Shown here: one piece after another, positions 1 to 9,760 of the stretch
Position numbering within the stretch: position 1 is the stretch's first letter
Layout of the letters: each line of letters opens with the position of its first letter
NCBI RefSeq assembly: GCF_016808335.1
Contig: NC_053143.1
Coordinates: forward strand, 53,723,441-53,787,440
Direction: 5' to 3'
DNA: 64,000 bases
DNA from: Panicum virgatum
Lineage: Eukaryota > Streptophyta > Magnoliopsida > Poales > Poaceae
Notes under the pieces: model-generated
Told to the model about the DNA's origin: nothing
The model's database searches: none
The model's input: the letters and a program-made list of their open reading frames with translations, nothing else
Position numbers and translations under genes: made by a program

Positions 1-833
1 CTCCAACGCAAAGAAAGGTTAGATTATAGCTAATCTCTCCAATCTAGAGGGTGGATGATGGTGTGGTAGGCTCTAGCCTTTGTATAGGTGAATTCCTCTG
101 AGATTAATGAATGAAATTCGTTTGAGATTCACCTTTGTGCACTGAGTTCTCGTCCTCTCCCTCCTCTCTTGCGTTTTGGGTTCGAATTCTCCTCTTTTGG
201 TGTGTTGTGTGTTTGGAGGAGACAACCCTTTGAATTCATGCTTTGTTGTACTCTTTGTGACAATTCCTATGCATCTAGCCTAGTGCCAAACCCCCTGGAA
301 TCGCGAGTTCTCACGAATTGGAGTTTTTGTGTTCTTGAGAAAACCCCAATCCACTTTGATCTTTCCCTGAATTCTCAAGATCCTTTAATCTTTTGGGAGA
401 GATCTCTTGGGGATATGTTCATGGGACAGATGTGAAGGTATCCTCCAAGTTTCGTTCGATTTGGACTTCGTTTGCTCGAGATTCAACATTTGAAGCTTTG
501 TTTGTGGGCTGTCCGGGAGCAACCGGTCTGACCGGTCGGTGAAACCGGTCTGAAAACGTATACTCCAGCCCGACCGGTCTGACCGGTCGGAGTGAGCGGT
601 CAGACCGGTCTGATCCAGTGAAACTGCTGTTTGGATGGTTTTTCGCTATTGCTTCCGTTTCGCTTCCTAGGGCGTTTTTCTTAGAGATGGGTAGTCCATA
701 GCTACTCTCTCATATCCTAGGTTCGAGGGCTTGTGGTGATTTTCGGGATATAGGCCGATGTATTAATTTTGAGAGAAATTTTGATCGGCTCCCATTCACC
801 CCGCTCTGGTCGCCAGTTTCGGTCCCCCAATTA
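1..833 (+). mobile_element. 3' part of an LTR (retrotransposon remnant)
   Basis: The segment reads like the R/U5 part of a grass LTR: TTTGTATAGG and a leader-like stretch, then a cluster of ACCGGT motifs, and at 780-822 the phrase GATCGGCTCCCATTCACC, which from memory is common close to the 3' end of grass LTRs. No primer-binding site (TGGTATCAGAGC) follows. Sequence duplicated elsewhere as host DNA starts at about 836. The piece is therefore probably a solo or 3' LTR whose 5' end lies before the window. No protein is visible; the 88-codon ORF at 169-435 has no recognisable domain. Confidence 0.5.
521..612. repeat. ACCGGT/GACCGGTC palindrome cluster
   Basis: The six-base palindrome ACCGGT occurs six times in about 90 bases, mostly as ACCGGTCTGACCGGTCGG and its variants. 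It lies inside the LTR remnant, so it is element sequence rather than a host regulatory region. Its role is unknown. Confidence 0.7.
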
Positions 834-835
834 TC

Positions 836-1006
836 TGATTTGCTTACTCCACAATTAGCATCCGTTCAGAAAGAAAGACAATGATAAGTAACCAGGGAAA
901 AGAATTAATGATAAGCAACCTATGCAAATAATTGGGTGCAAGTTAAAAGAAAACAACAAACATAAAGCATCACAATAGGACTGTGCATTCTTCAAGTTCT
1001 TACGTG
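836..1006 (+). repeat. Direct duplicate, copy 1 (partner 7392-7553)
   Basis: Starting at TCTGATTTGCTTACTCCACA, this segment matches 7392-7553 in the same orientation with scattered substitutions. Shared blocks include GATAAGCAACCTAT, GTGCAAGTTAAAAGAAAAC and GGACTGTGCATTCTT. The copies are about 6.5 kb apart and diverge after the last block. No coding potential is visible. It is either a segmental duplication of host DNA or two copies of an unrecognised repeat. Confidence 0.8.
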
Positions 1007-2125
1007 GTCCTGTCCTGTGTCCGGACAGTAAACATTTAGTGATTTTTTTCTCGCAAAAAAGTATTTTGTGATTGATGCTCCTTCAAATATGCCACGACTG
1101 AAAACAACGGGTTTCAATCAGGTCAATCACAGAGAGTGTTTCCTGCATACGGTTCATGCCATCCGCTTGAACCCATTCTGTACAGCAAGGCACGGCTCAA
1201 GGTGAGGAACAACAGCTCCAAAGCTCGCCGGAAGAAGGCAGCCAGGGGGAAGACCTGAACGAACTCCTCTTTGGCTCGCCAAGCCAAGCAGAGCCCTCGG
1301 CCGGCCACTCGCCCTCTGCCTCATGGTCAGTCAGAGCTCGGACCACGGAGGGTGTGATCCGCGGCGCGCCACGGCAGCAGGAGCAGCAGCCGGCCGGATT
1401 CCATGGTGGTCTGCCTGCCCACCTCTTTCATTGGCGTTCTGGCCGGCTGCTTACGACGCCGCCATGCCATGCCATGCTAGCGGTCCTGCCGTGCCGCGCC
1501 CCAGCACCCCACCGCGCTCGGCCCCAACGATCGCCTCCGGTTATCGCACCACACTGGGCGTACGAACGTGGTGGTGGTAGATGCAAGACGGCGAGGCTCC
1601 GCGGTGCTCACGAGGAAGGGGCAGGAAGCTAGGAACGGCCAGAGTTCGGCGGCGCTCCGGCCATGACGCCAAGGGTGGAGGACGGTATTTGAAATACCGT
1701 CCACATTCTGGGCTTCTCTCATCCGTCCAATCGGGGTTGGGCGGCCATGATTAGGCCCGTCGCAACAGGCGTCTTCCTCGTCAGGCACCAACTTTGCTCT
1801 CTTGGGCGGCGAAGAACGCCGACCATGGCGCGACCGCGACCGCGACCGCGACCGGATGTGTTCGTGGAAGTGCCGCAGCCGCCAGCCGCACCTGCTCGTG
1901 CCTCCGGCCGGCGAATGTTACCCTGGTGCATGGTGGGGATGCGACAGGCGGAGCGCAGAAGCTGTGGCGTGCCACGAGATGAGCGGTGCGTCACATTCTG
2001 TCCCCGCCGCCATACTGGCCGAACCAATCGACTAGTCCTTCTCAGGGTCAAAATGTGAATGTCAGATCAGAGGCTCAGAGCTCGGAGCACAGAGGCCATG
2101 GCGGTCCGCCCACCTCACAAGGGGG
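1007..2125. other. GC-rich block without a recognised gene
   Basis: The DNA becomes GC- and CpG-rich from about 1120. Several short overlapping ORFs occur on both strands, as expected from GC-rich sequence; none shows a known domain and I do not call any. A GCGACC-type hexanucleotide repeat lies at 1829-1853. The block could be a promoter, 5' UTR or degraded first exon of the small ORF at 2183. Confidence 0.5.
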
Positions 2126-2182
2126 TTGGTCGGTCTTGGACTCCTTGGTCACTTCGCCGTCGGACGACTCTCTTCTCTTTCC

Positions 2183-2440
2183 ATGGCTTCTGTTCCCTTC
2201 CCTGCCCGGTTTGCTGTGGCGAAGCCCGCCTGCTCTGCTCATGGCAAAGTTGAGCACACGAGCTCGGCATGCAGCTTATCAGAAACCTGCTGCAGCGTGG
2301 AGAGTCCGCATGTATTCACTGCTGCAGCTTCCTCCACTGTCATGTTAAAGAGTCCCTTCTCTGGAATCACAATTGCTGCTACTGCTGCTACGGTTATCTT
2401 TGTCTCAAGTCTGAACCGAGGAAGCATCTTGGACCCCTGA
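2183..2440 (+). CDS. Small ORF with plastid-targeting-like N terminus (hypothetical)
   Basis: The ORF is 85 codons and ends in TGA. I prefer the ATG at 2183 over the in-frame one at 2126, because it gives an M-A-S start followed by a stretch rich in Ala, Ser, Pro and Arg with few acidic residues, as in chloroplast transit peptides. Near the C terminus there is a hydrophobic run (SGITIAATAATVIFVSSL, about residues 62-79) that could cross a membrane once. I recognise no family. It follows a GC-rich block that may be its promoter or leader. No paralogue is seen in the window. It could equally be a chance ORF in GC-rich DNA. Confidence 0.33.
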   Translation: MASVPFPARFAVAKPACSAHGKVEHTSSACSLSETCCSVESPHVFTAAASSTVMLKSPFSGITIAATAATVIFVSSLNRGSILDP

Positions 2441-2789
2441 TGATAGCATTAGCACATTGTTTGTTCAGGTATTTAGCGCTGTTATACCATGCGTGCTAAA
2501 GCTGAATCACGCCAGGATTATATGTGTTTCAGTGAAAAGGAAATCTGAATTCCTTGCCGTGGCAGGTAGCTTCAGTTCAGTGCAGAACCGATCTTGGTAG
2601 TCTGCTATGTTGAGTTAATCGATCGCTGAATGGCCTGTGATCTTCTGCGGCTAGGGGTAGAATGCTGAATGACCCTGATCATCATCATACTCGTCCCCTT
2701 TCAGGCCTGACTGGAGCTAACGCTGTTTGTTCCTTACCTTGGAGCTGCAAATCAAGCCCGTCTTGAAGTGAATTTCTCACCGTAACCTA
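2441..2789. other. Host-like flank, nothing recognised
   Basis: Moderate-GC sequence between the small ORF and the first Helitron. It may contain the 3' UTR of that ORF. No repeat, RNA gene or domain is visible. Confidence 0.4.
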
Positions 2790-2897
2790 TCTTATCTTAC
2801 TATCTTTATCTTAATACAATAGTGTTAAAAGAAGCCACCACGTTCGTCGAGAGAGTCTAGAAATTCTCACATTAATCGGAAAAAAAAATACATACCG

Positions 2898-3052
2898 TTG
2901 GATTTTATGAAGATCTAACGGTCTAGACTAGCCTAAAGAATCCATATCCAATACGTCATCTTAAAATAAAAAAAAAGAAGGATACACACTGTTGAATTTT
3001 ATGAAGATCTAACGGTCTAGACTAGCCTGAAGAGTCCATATCCAATACATCA
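2898..3052 (+). repeat. 94-bp tandem duplication in Helitron 1
   Basis: The block beginning TTGGATTTTATGAAGATCTA at 2898 recurs at 2992 as TTGAATTTTATGAAGATCTA. Both copies continue with ACGGTCTAGACTAGCCT and end near TCCATATCCAATAC. A related 5' subterminal motif (AAATTCTCAC...) is also found in Helitron 2. Confidence 0.85.
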
Positions 3053-3365
3053 TGTCAAATGTGATAAATAAATAACTATATTTGAATTTTCAAAGTAAAG
3101 AAGATCAGGTGCGGAAGAAGAAAGGAAAACAAACTCTGCATGACCTATCTTATCGTATGTACATGGGACTAATACGAGAGGGGATATGCGTGTACGTTTT
3201 TGTTTTCCAAAATACGTGTGGGCACAGAGGGGGATCATGCGGCCAACCAACAAGCCTAAAGTTCAGAAGTCACAGCCGAACAAACTAGAGGTATCCCTGG
3301 CTTCTCGCTTGAGGTGGTTTTGCAGCTGCAACATAATGGCTATGCTCAACGCAAGGGTCACACCC

Positions 3366-3524
3366 TCATCTTTGTTGCCAGCTGCCTATATGAGGCCTCC
3401 AGGTTCTTGAGTACAGGGCTTTTTCTCTCACAGAAGAAACAGCCATGAGTCCGACCATCAGGAGGACTCCACCGACGGCGACGGCGACAACGCAGATAAA
3501 GAAAGCATCACCTAATAAATACAT
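3366..3524 (-). CDS. 52-codon ORF with one predicted membrane helix (possible captured exon)
   Basis: The minus-strand ORF runs from ATG (3524-3522) to TGA (3368-3366). It contains a strongly hydrophobic segment (FFICVVAVAVGGVLLMVGLM) followed by a basic tail with VREKALYSRTW. Just after the ATG, TTTATTAG at about 3510 could be a splice acceptor. The piece may therefore be a gene exon captured by the surrounding Helitron rather than a complete gene. I do not recognise the family; membrane-anchored ankyrin or CASP-like proteins are only guesses. Confidence 0.3.
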   Translation of the reverse strand: MYLLGDAFFICVVAVAVGGVLLMVGLMAVSSVREKALYSRTWRPHIGSWQQR

Positions 3525-3695
3525 ATATAAATTCAAAATAAAAAAACTATTTTTCCTTCCTGAATTAAAAGGTGTCTTAGCTTGCTGGACCTAGATTTCA
3601 AAGTTCCCACATTAACCAAAAATAGGTCTGCCTATCTATAATCCTTTTTTAACACTGTTATCAAGGATCGTGATGAAGAAGTTTAATTCGATCGT

Positions 3696-3898
3696 CTCAC
3701 CTTGCTGGTGCACTAAAATAATAAAAAAAGCATGCAGTACGAGCATCGACTACATAGATCGAAAATTGCAAGGAGAAAGAAAAGTCAGACAAGAGACTCA
3801 CCTTGCTGGAGCACTATAATAAAAAAAAAAAGAAAGCACGTGCAGTACAAGCATCGACTGCATGGATCAAACGTTGCAAGGAGAAAGAAGAGTTGGAC
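3696..3898 (+). repeat. 101-bp tandem duplication in Helitron 1
   Basis: CTCACCTTGCTGG begins at 3696 and again at 3797. Both units contain GCAGTAC.AGCATCGACT and TTGCAAGGAGAAAGAA. On the minus strand each unit contains CAGCAAGGTGAG, which resembles a splice donor, so a captured exon boundary may have been duplicated. Confidence 0.8.
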
Positions 3899-3899
3899 A

Positions 3900-5880
3900 A
3901 CAGAAAAGGCAGATGCATTTGATTGCGTAAACAAACCCCGTCAAATAACTAAACTTAGATTTTTGTACTAATAACGAAGCATCCGAATTAAATTGTCGCC
4001 GCTATGCCTCTGCCTCGAGCAAGAGGTTACTACATCACAACTCATTATTACAACTGATAGCTTGCCATAACAATTTGTTTAATGTTGCTCTGACATTAAT
4101 TTTTGGTTGTGGTGTAGTGAGTGTTCCATGTTCGATTAGGCATAGCAGTAGCATGGTACCAGAAAGAAATTGCAAGATGTCACTAGCAACACTAACCTGA
4201 AAAGTTGCCCTTGAGGCCTTGACCAGGGCTTCAACTAGCCGAGAGAAAACCAGACTCTTGCGCTAGACAGAATGGATTGATAGCATGTCTCTGAGAGAAA
4301 ATCAGACTATTCTAGGAAATTTTGTTAGAGCAAACATGGATCACTAGAAGCGCTTATGAAAGGCAATATATGTTGTACTTACCAGTGCACAACTTACAAA
4401 CTAGCTAATTATATGGATAGCTTCAGTGCAGAACACCATGATGCAATGATGGTTCATATGCTCGAATCGTGATCTTAACCAATGCTTATGGCACATATGC
4501 TTCCTATGATAAGGAAGACTTAATTACAAGTTTCATTATCCTAGGAGGCACACCTCAAGAGTAGATGATTTATGGAATTGAAGCTTAAACATGGTTAAAA
4601 ATTGTTGATTGTGATAGCTTTGACTTCAAATTTTTAAATTATTTTTTAACACTAGAGTCTATGTAGGTCGTCTGTGTGACATCTCGTCCTAGAGCTTAAT
4701 AGGATTAATAGGATTCTCATATCAATAAGTTGCAACTTCTTTTTCGGAAGCTGATCTCCAAAGAACTCTGAGGTTAAGCGTAATACGGAACTATGATTAA
4801 AATAAAATAGAGAAAATGATATCATGGGTCAGATCCCCAGATGGTGGATAATGACTACCATAGAGAAAAACAATATTTTGTTGGCCATAAAAAATCTTTT
4901 TTGGCTGAATAGCAACATATACAGAAGAGTCAAATTGCTAAGAGGCGATTTCAATCTAGAAATCAATGAGCCAATAAGAGTCTCTAGACTTTAAAAGTGC
5001 AAGGATAACAAGGATATGAAAATTAGGGACATGTCAATGATAGCAAAATGGTGCAGGTGCAGCCATGTCATAGCCACGATATGATGTCAACCCATTCACC
5101 GGGTTGACTATTACCCTAGGTGGACGACTACATTATTGCTATTACAAAAGCATGACAATCACCACTAGCAACAATAAGAAGCACTGTGATTAGTTTGGCT
5201 GACAGATGAAAAATTTAGGAGGGAGAGAAAGATGATTCAATCATGCTATAGTATTGATGCAATCAAGAACAAAACATCTAGAGAAATTGATGTTTGACAT
5301 GCATGCAGTATGTAGAAAGCCACGATAGAGGAAACTACATGCATTGTCATGGATCCATCTTAGATGGATTGTGGTATAGCTATACCTAAGATAACACGGG
5401 AGCATGCATGTATAGGACCATATTAATTTTGCTTCAAAATAATGCATAGGGCTATATTAATGGGTGATTGGTGGACAATGAAAATAAAGTGTATTGTTAC
5501 TACTAGCAGTATATATTTAACAACACACCTAAATCGTCTTCTAAAAGTTAAGAAATAATTTATCATGCATTGTAACTAAAATATTTGAGAAAAACTCATA
5601 TACCACCAGTAAAAATAAAAAAATATTCATATCATAAATAATATTTAAATATTTAGTCACATTTAGTAAATACTAAAAAGATATTTCTATATAAGGTACT
5701 CATTTCTCTCCGAAGTTGTGTCAAAAAAATACACCATAAATATGACAATGACAAATATATAGATGGCACCGGTGGTTGTAGTTTTAGGACAAAATAATTA
5801 TAATAACATGTCTACACAAAATAATTTGCATCTTTCATTTTGGAGCAAAAAAATTCTAATTTTGGGAAAAAGAACTAGGT
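3900..5880. other. AT-rich body of Helitron 1, no gene recognised
   Basis: This stretch is AT-rich with only short, unconvincing ORFs. No RepHel, RPA or captured domain could be identified in it. Confidence 0.5.
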
Positions 5881-5912
5881 ACCCGCGCTATTTGCGCGGG
5901 CCACCTTGCTAG

Positions 5913-6703
5913 TTACTAATTGAATTGAAGGTTCCTTTTAAACCTCCACGTGAAGCCACCTATGATTGTAGATAGACACTCTACAAAAATAGATAAATCC
6001 TAAAAATTCTCACAAAAATCAGAAACATCTGGCCATCAATCCAACAACTCTAATTATAATAGCCATGAGATCAGATATCTTTTCAAATAAATTATCCACC
6101 TCCATCATTATAAAAATAAACTAAATTAACCCCTAAACATGTATTTAAATTATCCAACTCTGCCATTGTAAAAATCTAAAATAACCCCCTAATCTTCGTG
6201 TAAATTACTCACCTATACCATTATAAAAATAATACAAATAAACCCCTAAAATTTCATATATTTATCCAATTGTATCATTATTTAAACTTAAAGTCACCTC
6301 TAAATTTGAATCTAAATTACATAATTATAATAAAATATTAAAGTGCACTAATATAAAATTCTAAATTACTATTTCTATTATTATTAATATAATATTTATG
6401 TTATTATTTATATAAAATACTACCCATGATACGTCACCATGTATTCATGTATGATGAAAAAAAATAAGAATACCAATTCACAAACAAATGATTCAATTAA
6501 ATATATATCAAACATACATGGAGGTGTGATGCATAAAATCTATTGCAACTCGATAATGATAAATATGCATTTTAGAGTATGTGTTAGAATATTTAATAGA
6601 TGAAAGAGGGTGTGAGATAAATAATTATAATTATATTAGCAATGAGTTTTATTTTTATATTAATTCTAATTAGCCCGTGCGGGAGCACAGGTTGATAGAC
6701 TAG
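5913..6703 (+). mobile_element. Helitron, element 2 (3' end firm, 5' end uncertain)
   Basis: The 3' end has stem CCCGTGC/GCACAGG (one mismatch, loop GGGA, 6674-6691), then TTGATAGA and CTAG (6700-6703) followed by T. The region right after Helitron 1 carries the subterminal motifs seen there (GAAGCCACC, AAATTCTCAC). The two elements therefore lie head to tail, or one inserted at the edge of the other. No TC-start could be fixed. No coding capacity. Confidence 0.6.
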
Positions 6704-6727
6704 TGGGATTATATTAGGAAGCACTAG

Positions 6728-7200
6728 TTCAGTCCGAAATTGATATGGTAGAATGAAGGTCCTGACGACATACATAAAGGGCCGGGCACAAATTCTGTCC
6801 AAAATTGATATGGTAGCATGAAGGTCCTAACTAGGGATGTAAACTAATCTAATATGGACGGATATTACTGTTTATATTTTTATTTGAAAATGGAGTTGGA
6901 TACAGATAGTGTTAGCTTTTGCCGGATAAGATTGTAGTGGATATCGACATCATAAAAATGTAACTTCTAGTATCCGGATACGGATCGATTACGGATATTG
7001 ACATCATAAAAATGTAATTTCTAGTATCCGGATACGGATCCGTTACGGATATTGAATATCCGGAATCGGATATGAATGGATAAAAACGCTTCTAAACCGG
7101 ATCAAATTCGAATACGGTCAGAAAATATCCGTACTATTTACATCCCTAGTCTTGACGACATATATAAAGGGGCCGGGCACAAGTTCAGTCCGAAATTGCA
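6728..7200 (+). repeat. 65-bp tandem repeat, interrupted by a MITE
   Basis: Units beginning TTCAGTCCGAAATTG start at 6728, 6793 (TTCTGTCCAAAATTG) and 7184 (partial). Each carries GAAGGTCCTGACGACATA and AAAGGGCCGGGCACAA. The second unit is split by the hAT MITE at 6832-7148; with the MITE and one target copy removed its length is 66 bp, matching the first unit. Confidence 0.85.
6832..7148. mobile_element. hAT-type MITE, 317 bp
   Basis: Terminal inverted repeats TAGGGATGTAAA and TTTACATCCCTA are perfect over 12 bp. Flanking 8-mers GTCCTAAC (6824-6831) and GTCTTGAC (7149-7156) agree at 6 of 8 positions. The neighbouring uninterrupted repeat unit has GTCCTGAC at the same place, which is the expected empty site. 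Inside is a 54-bp tandem repeat (from 6946 and 7000) with TATCCGGATACGGATC. No transposase. Confidence 0.85.
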
Positions 7201-7391
7201 TAAAGGTTTCTCCTTCACCGCCATACTGGTTCAGAGGGATTGCACGTCTAAGAACAGATCACACAGAGAGATGGGAAGCAACTTTCTGAATGGTGCCAAG
7301 ACTTTCGTGATGGTCGCTGGCGCGCATGACCCTGTGTCCGTAGTAACCTATCAATAAAATGGTCTAGATGTGGATTCGCGATGCAGTATTT

Positions 7392-7553
7392 GATTTTCTT
7401 GCTCCACAGTTAGCGTCCGTTTAGAAAGAAATATAACGGTAAGCAACCAAGGAAAAAAATTAACGATAAGCAACCTATATGCAAATAATTGGTGCAAGTT
7501 AAAAGAAAACTACAAACATAGAGCATCAGAACAGGACTGTGCATTCTTGCTAG
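7392..7553 (+). repeat. Direct duplicate, copy 2 (partner 836-1006)
   Basis: Second copy of the segment at 836-1006, diverged by substitutions and small indels. Immediately upstream the two copies do not match, so the duplicated unit is at least this long and sharply bounded on the 3' side near CATTCTT. Confidence 0.8.
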
Positions 7554-7883
7554 AAAAAGAATGTTTTCAACGTGGTTACGGGTACTATAGATAATAAGGA
7601 TAACAATGTCTTAATTAATTTGGTCCAATCTGCCCCATCCCCTGCATATCGTCGTCCCTCCCTGGCCACTATTTCCCATTCAATGCCCGGACTGCTGGGG
7701 AGTTCTTAGCCAGCAAGTAGCATCATAATGCTGATTACAGGCATACAACGTGCACTCGATATCCATAATTAGGAAATTAGTTCACATTTTAGATCCATGT
7801 TCATAGAAATAGACACATAACAACTGACTGTCCAAAGGCCCAAGAAACAACAATATGGTGCTATCTCGCTCCATTCTGTTCTA
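7554..7883. other. Host-like intergenic sequence
   Basis: No ORF, repeat or domain could be recognised here. Confidence 0.4.
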
Positions 7884-7988
7884 CTCCCTCCGTTTCAAAT
7901 TAACCATCTAGGACTGCAAGTTAGAATTTCATAAGACGGCCAAAATTAGCTCAAATTATTTCTAGGAGAGAGCACCTCAAAAATTTTA
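7884..7988 (+). mobile_element. Truncated Stowaway-like MITE end
   Basis: CTCCCTCCGTTTCAAATTAA preceded by TA is the canonical grass Stowaway (Tc1/mariner) terminus. No matching inverted end was found, because a second Stowaway element starts at 7992. Only one end is present. Confidence 0.55.
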
Positions 7989-7991
7989 GTA

Positions 7992-8079
7992 CTCCCTCCG
8001 TTCTCACATATATGTCCTCAAAATTAACTAGCTAGCTTAATTGTTCTAATAAAGGCCATGTATTTACGAATGGAGGTAG
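7992..8079. mobile_element. Stowaway MITE, 88 bp
   Basis: Starts CTCCCTCCGTTC and ends GAATGGAGGTAG, imperfect inverted repeats, with TA on each side (7990-7991 and 8080-8081) as the target duplication. Far too short to encode anything. Confidence 0.7.
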
Positions 8080-8081
8080 TA

Positions 8082-9549
8082 GTTTTTGGTTGAAGAATTT
8101 CAGAAAACAGGTCCAGTGTTGCTGTGGAGACATGAAAATGGCTTCTTGACTTTGCAACAAAGAATCTTGGTTCTAGGAGGACTCAACTGTGTGCTTTTTT
8201 TGCAGCTAGAATCGAAACAGCTCCTAACTAAATATTAGCCATTAGCCAGCTAACTGTTAGCTCTACTGAATCCAAACCGGCCCTTAGGGGAAAAGCACTA
8301 CAATGTCACTTTAACTTTAAAACCAACCAAACGGACCCTAAGTGTTTAGGATACGAATTCACTCCGTCTCCTTCCAGCGCCCCCGGCTTCGTGATTCCGT
8401 TGAGGGTGCCAGCGTCGTTCTTGCGTCCGGTGGATCGTACTCCGGCCGACCTTCGCCTCCGGTTTTGGCAGGTATGCCAACACATCGCCTCTGATGCCCC
8501 TCTCGCGACCGCTAGCCGCCCTCCCCCTCGCTCCTCGCACCCGATGGTTCCCCGTTCACCTGCACGATCCACGCCCGCCCGCTCGCCGTCCCCGCCGTCC
8601 CCGACGCCATCGTGACTCCGCCGTCACCACGCTGGGCCATCCCGCCGCACCGCCCCTGCCTTCACCTCGGTCCGCCCTCCAAGCTCGCTCCAGGCCAGGC
8701 CCTCCGCCGGTCCAGCTGCGCCGCCGCGCCGTCCCAACATTATATTGCCCCCAATCTAGATTACAACCAAGGCCGTCCTGCCTCATCTCTCCAGTCCGTC
8801 GTACGTGAAGTTCTCTCCCGCGCACTCATCGGCTCTCCAATCCCGTAATAAACTGATCAACGCATCTCATCGGCTCAGGCCGCACAAACCGCTCGCCTGC
8901 ACTGCTGCGCAGCACCACCTCCTCACTCGGCTGCATCGCGAGGGCACACCGAGGCTCGCGGAATGCCACGCGGCCACACCATTCGTCTACCCTCCGCCCC
9001 TCCTCACTCCTTGGCATCAGGAGGGCACGTTGCGGCACTGGAGCTTCGAGAGGAGAATAAAAAATCAGCCACCCAATCCGTTTGCAACGAGTCCGCCACT
9101 CCCTTGGCTGCCTGCAGGGGACGCCGTCGCCGAGGCGTGGCCACGGCCACCCGCCGGCAGGTAGTGGACCAGCATGGCCCAGGCGTGCAGCGCAAAGATG
9201 TCATCCGCCGCAACAGTAGCTGTCAGCCCCCCTGCTGGACGACATACTGATCCTGGACTTCGTCGTCAGCTCTGCTGCCAGAGAAGCTCATCCCCGCGTC
9301 TCAATGTTCATTTAAGGTGTGTTACTGTGGTGGTTGTAATCTTCTAAATTTTGGCATGGCAGATCGTGCAATAGATAAGAATCGCGTCCCTTGATTAATG
9401 GTAGAAAATTTGATCCATTGCGTAGTCAAATAGCAACACATGCACTCATCAGATTGTTTGGGCACTAATAAATAAGTAATATTTGAGAGAGTGTCAACAT
9501 ATTCAGACGGGTAATCATGGATACAAAATTCTGCCGCATAGTTAAATAG
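8082..9549. other. MITE-like remnant, then GC-rich block and host flank
   Basis: At 8227-8340, TTAGCCAGCTAACTGTTAGC and ATCCAAACCGGCCC resemble ends of grass MITEs, but no element could be closed. From about 8330 to 9250 the DNA is GC-rich with overlapping ORFs on both strands (for example 8391-8615 and 8805-9164, plus) rich in Pro, Arg and Ser; none shows a domain and I call none. 9250-9549 is AT-richer host sequence and carries a copy of a short repeat (AAATAGGTATC) that recurs at 14885. Confidence 0.4.
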
Positions 9550-9554
9550 GTATC

Positions 9555-9746
9555 TGTTGCCCGACTCAATTCAGTTGGGGTCGGCTTGACCTCCAGGATC
9601 GCTTGATTGAATTGAAAGTGGATCAAGGTTCTAGTTTTTCACACCTTACAACGCGGGGGGGGGGGGGGGGGGGGGGGGGGGGCTGTGCTTTATAGGCAGC
9701 AGCTCCCCACTAAAAGCAAAACAGCAAAATGCTTATTTAGCTATCA
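9555..9746 (-). repeat. Copia A 3' LTR with a 28-G run
   Basis: Reads TGATAGCTAAATAAGC to CGGGCAACA on the minus strand, 192 bp. It matches the other LTR of the element except for scattered differences, a missing 14-bp block near GGAGGTCGG, and a homopolymer of 28 G on the plus strand (9655-9682) against 19 in the partner. Confidence 0.9.
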
Positions 9747-9760
9747 ATCTCCCCCTAAGC

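Larger units (their letters stand above)
2790..5912 (+). mobile_element. Helitron (non-autonomous), element 1
   Basis: The 3' end is textbook. A perfect 7-bp stem CCCGCGC/GCGCGGG with loop TATTT (5882-5900) is followed after 8 bases by terminal CTAG (5909-5912), and the next base is T. The 5' end is placed at TCTTATCTTACTATC after an A (2789/2790; a start at 2795 is also possible), so insertion fits the A|T rule with no target duplication. No Rep-helicase ORF is present, so it would be mobilised in trans. Inside are a tandem repeat (2898-3052), a possible captured exon (3366-3524, minus) and a second tandem repeat (3696-3898). The 3' end is firm; the 5' end is inferred. Confidence 0.7.

Noticed and set aside
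1123..1308. Minus ORF of 61 codons with a hydrophobic stretch
   Set aside because: It sits in GC-rich DNA where open frames occur on both strands; no domain, start context or partner exon supports it.
1323..2058. Overlapping plus and minus ORFs rich in Arg, Pro and Ala
   Set aside because: Five frames are open at once, which is a base-composition effect; no recognisable family.
6593..6802. Minus ORF crossing the Helitron 2 end
   Set aside because: It spans the CTAG terminus and the adjacent tandem repeat, so it cannot be an ancestral gene.
7076..7357. 93-codon plus ORF
   Set aside because: It begins inside the hAT MITE and runs through its terminal repeat into flanking repeats.
8391..9250. 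Several GC-rich ORFs
   Set aside because: Composition again; Pro/Arg/Ser-rich translations without motifs, and no splice or start signals that set one apart.
9655..9682. G run considered as a sequencing gap or vector artefact
   Set aside because: A shorter run is at the same place in the second LTR and in Copia C, so it is a property of the family, although the length may be inaccurate.
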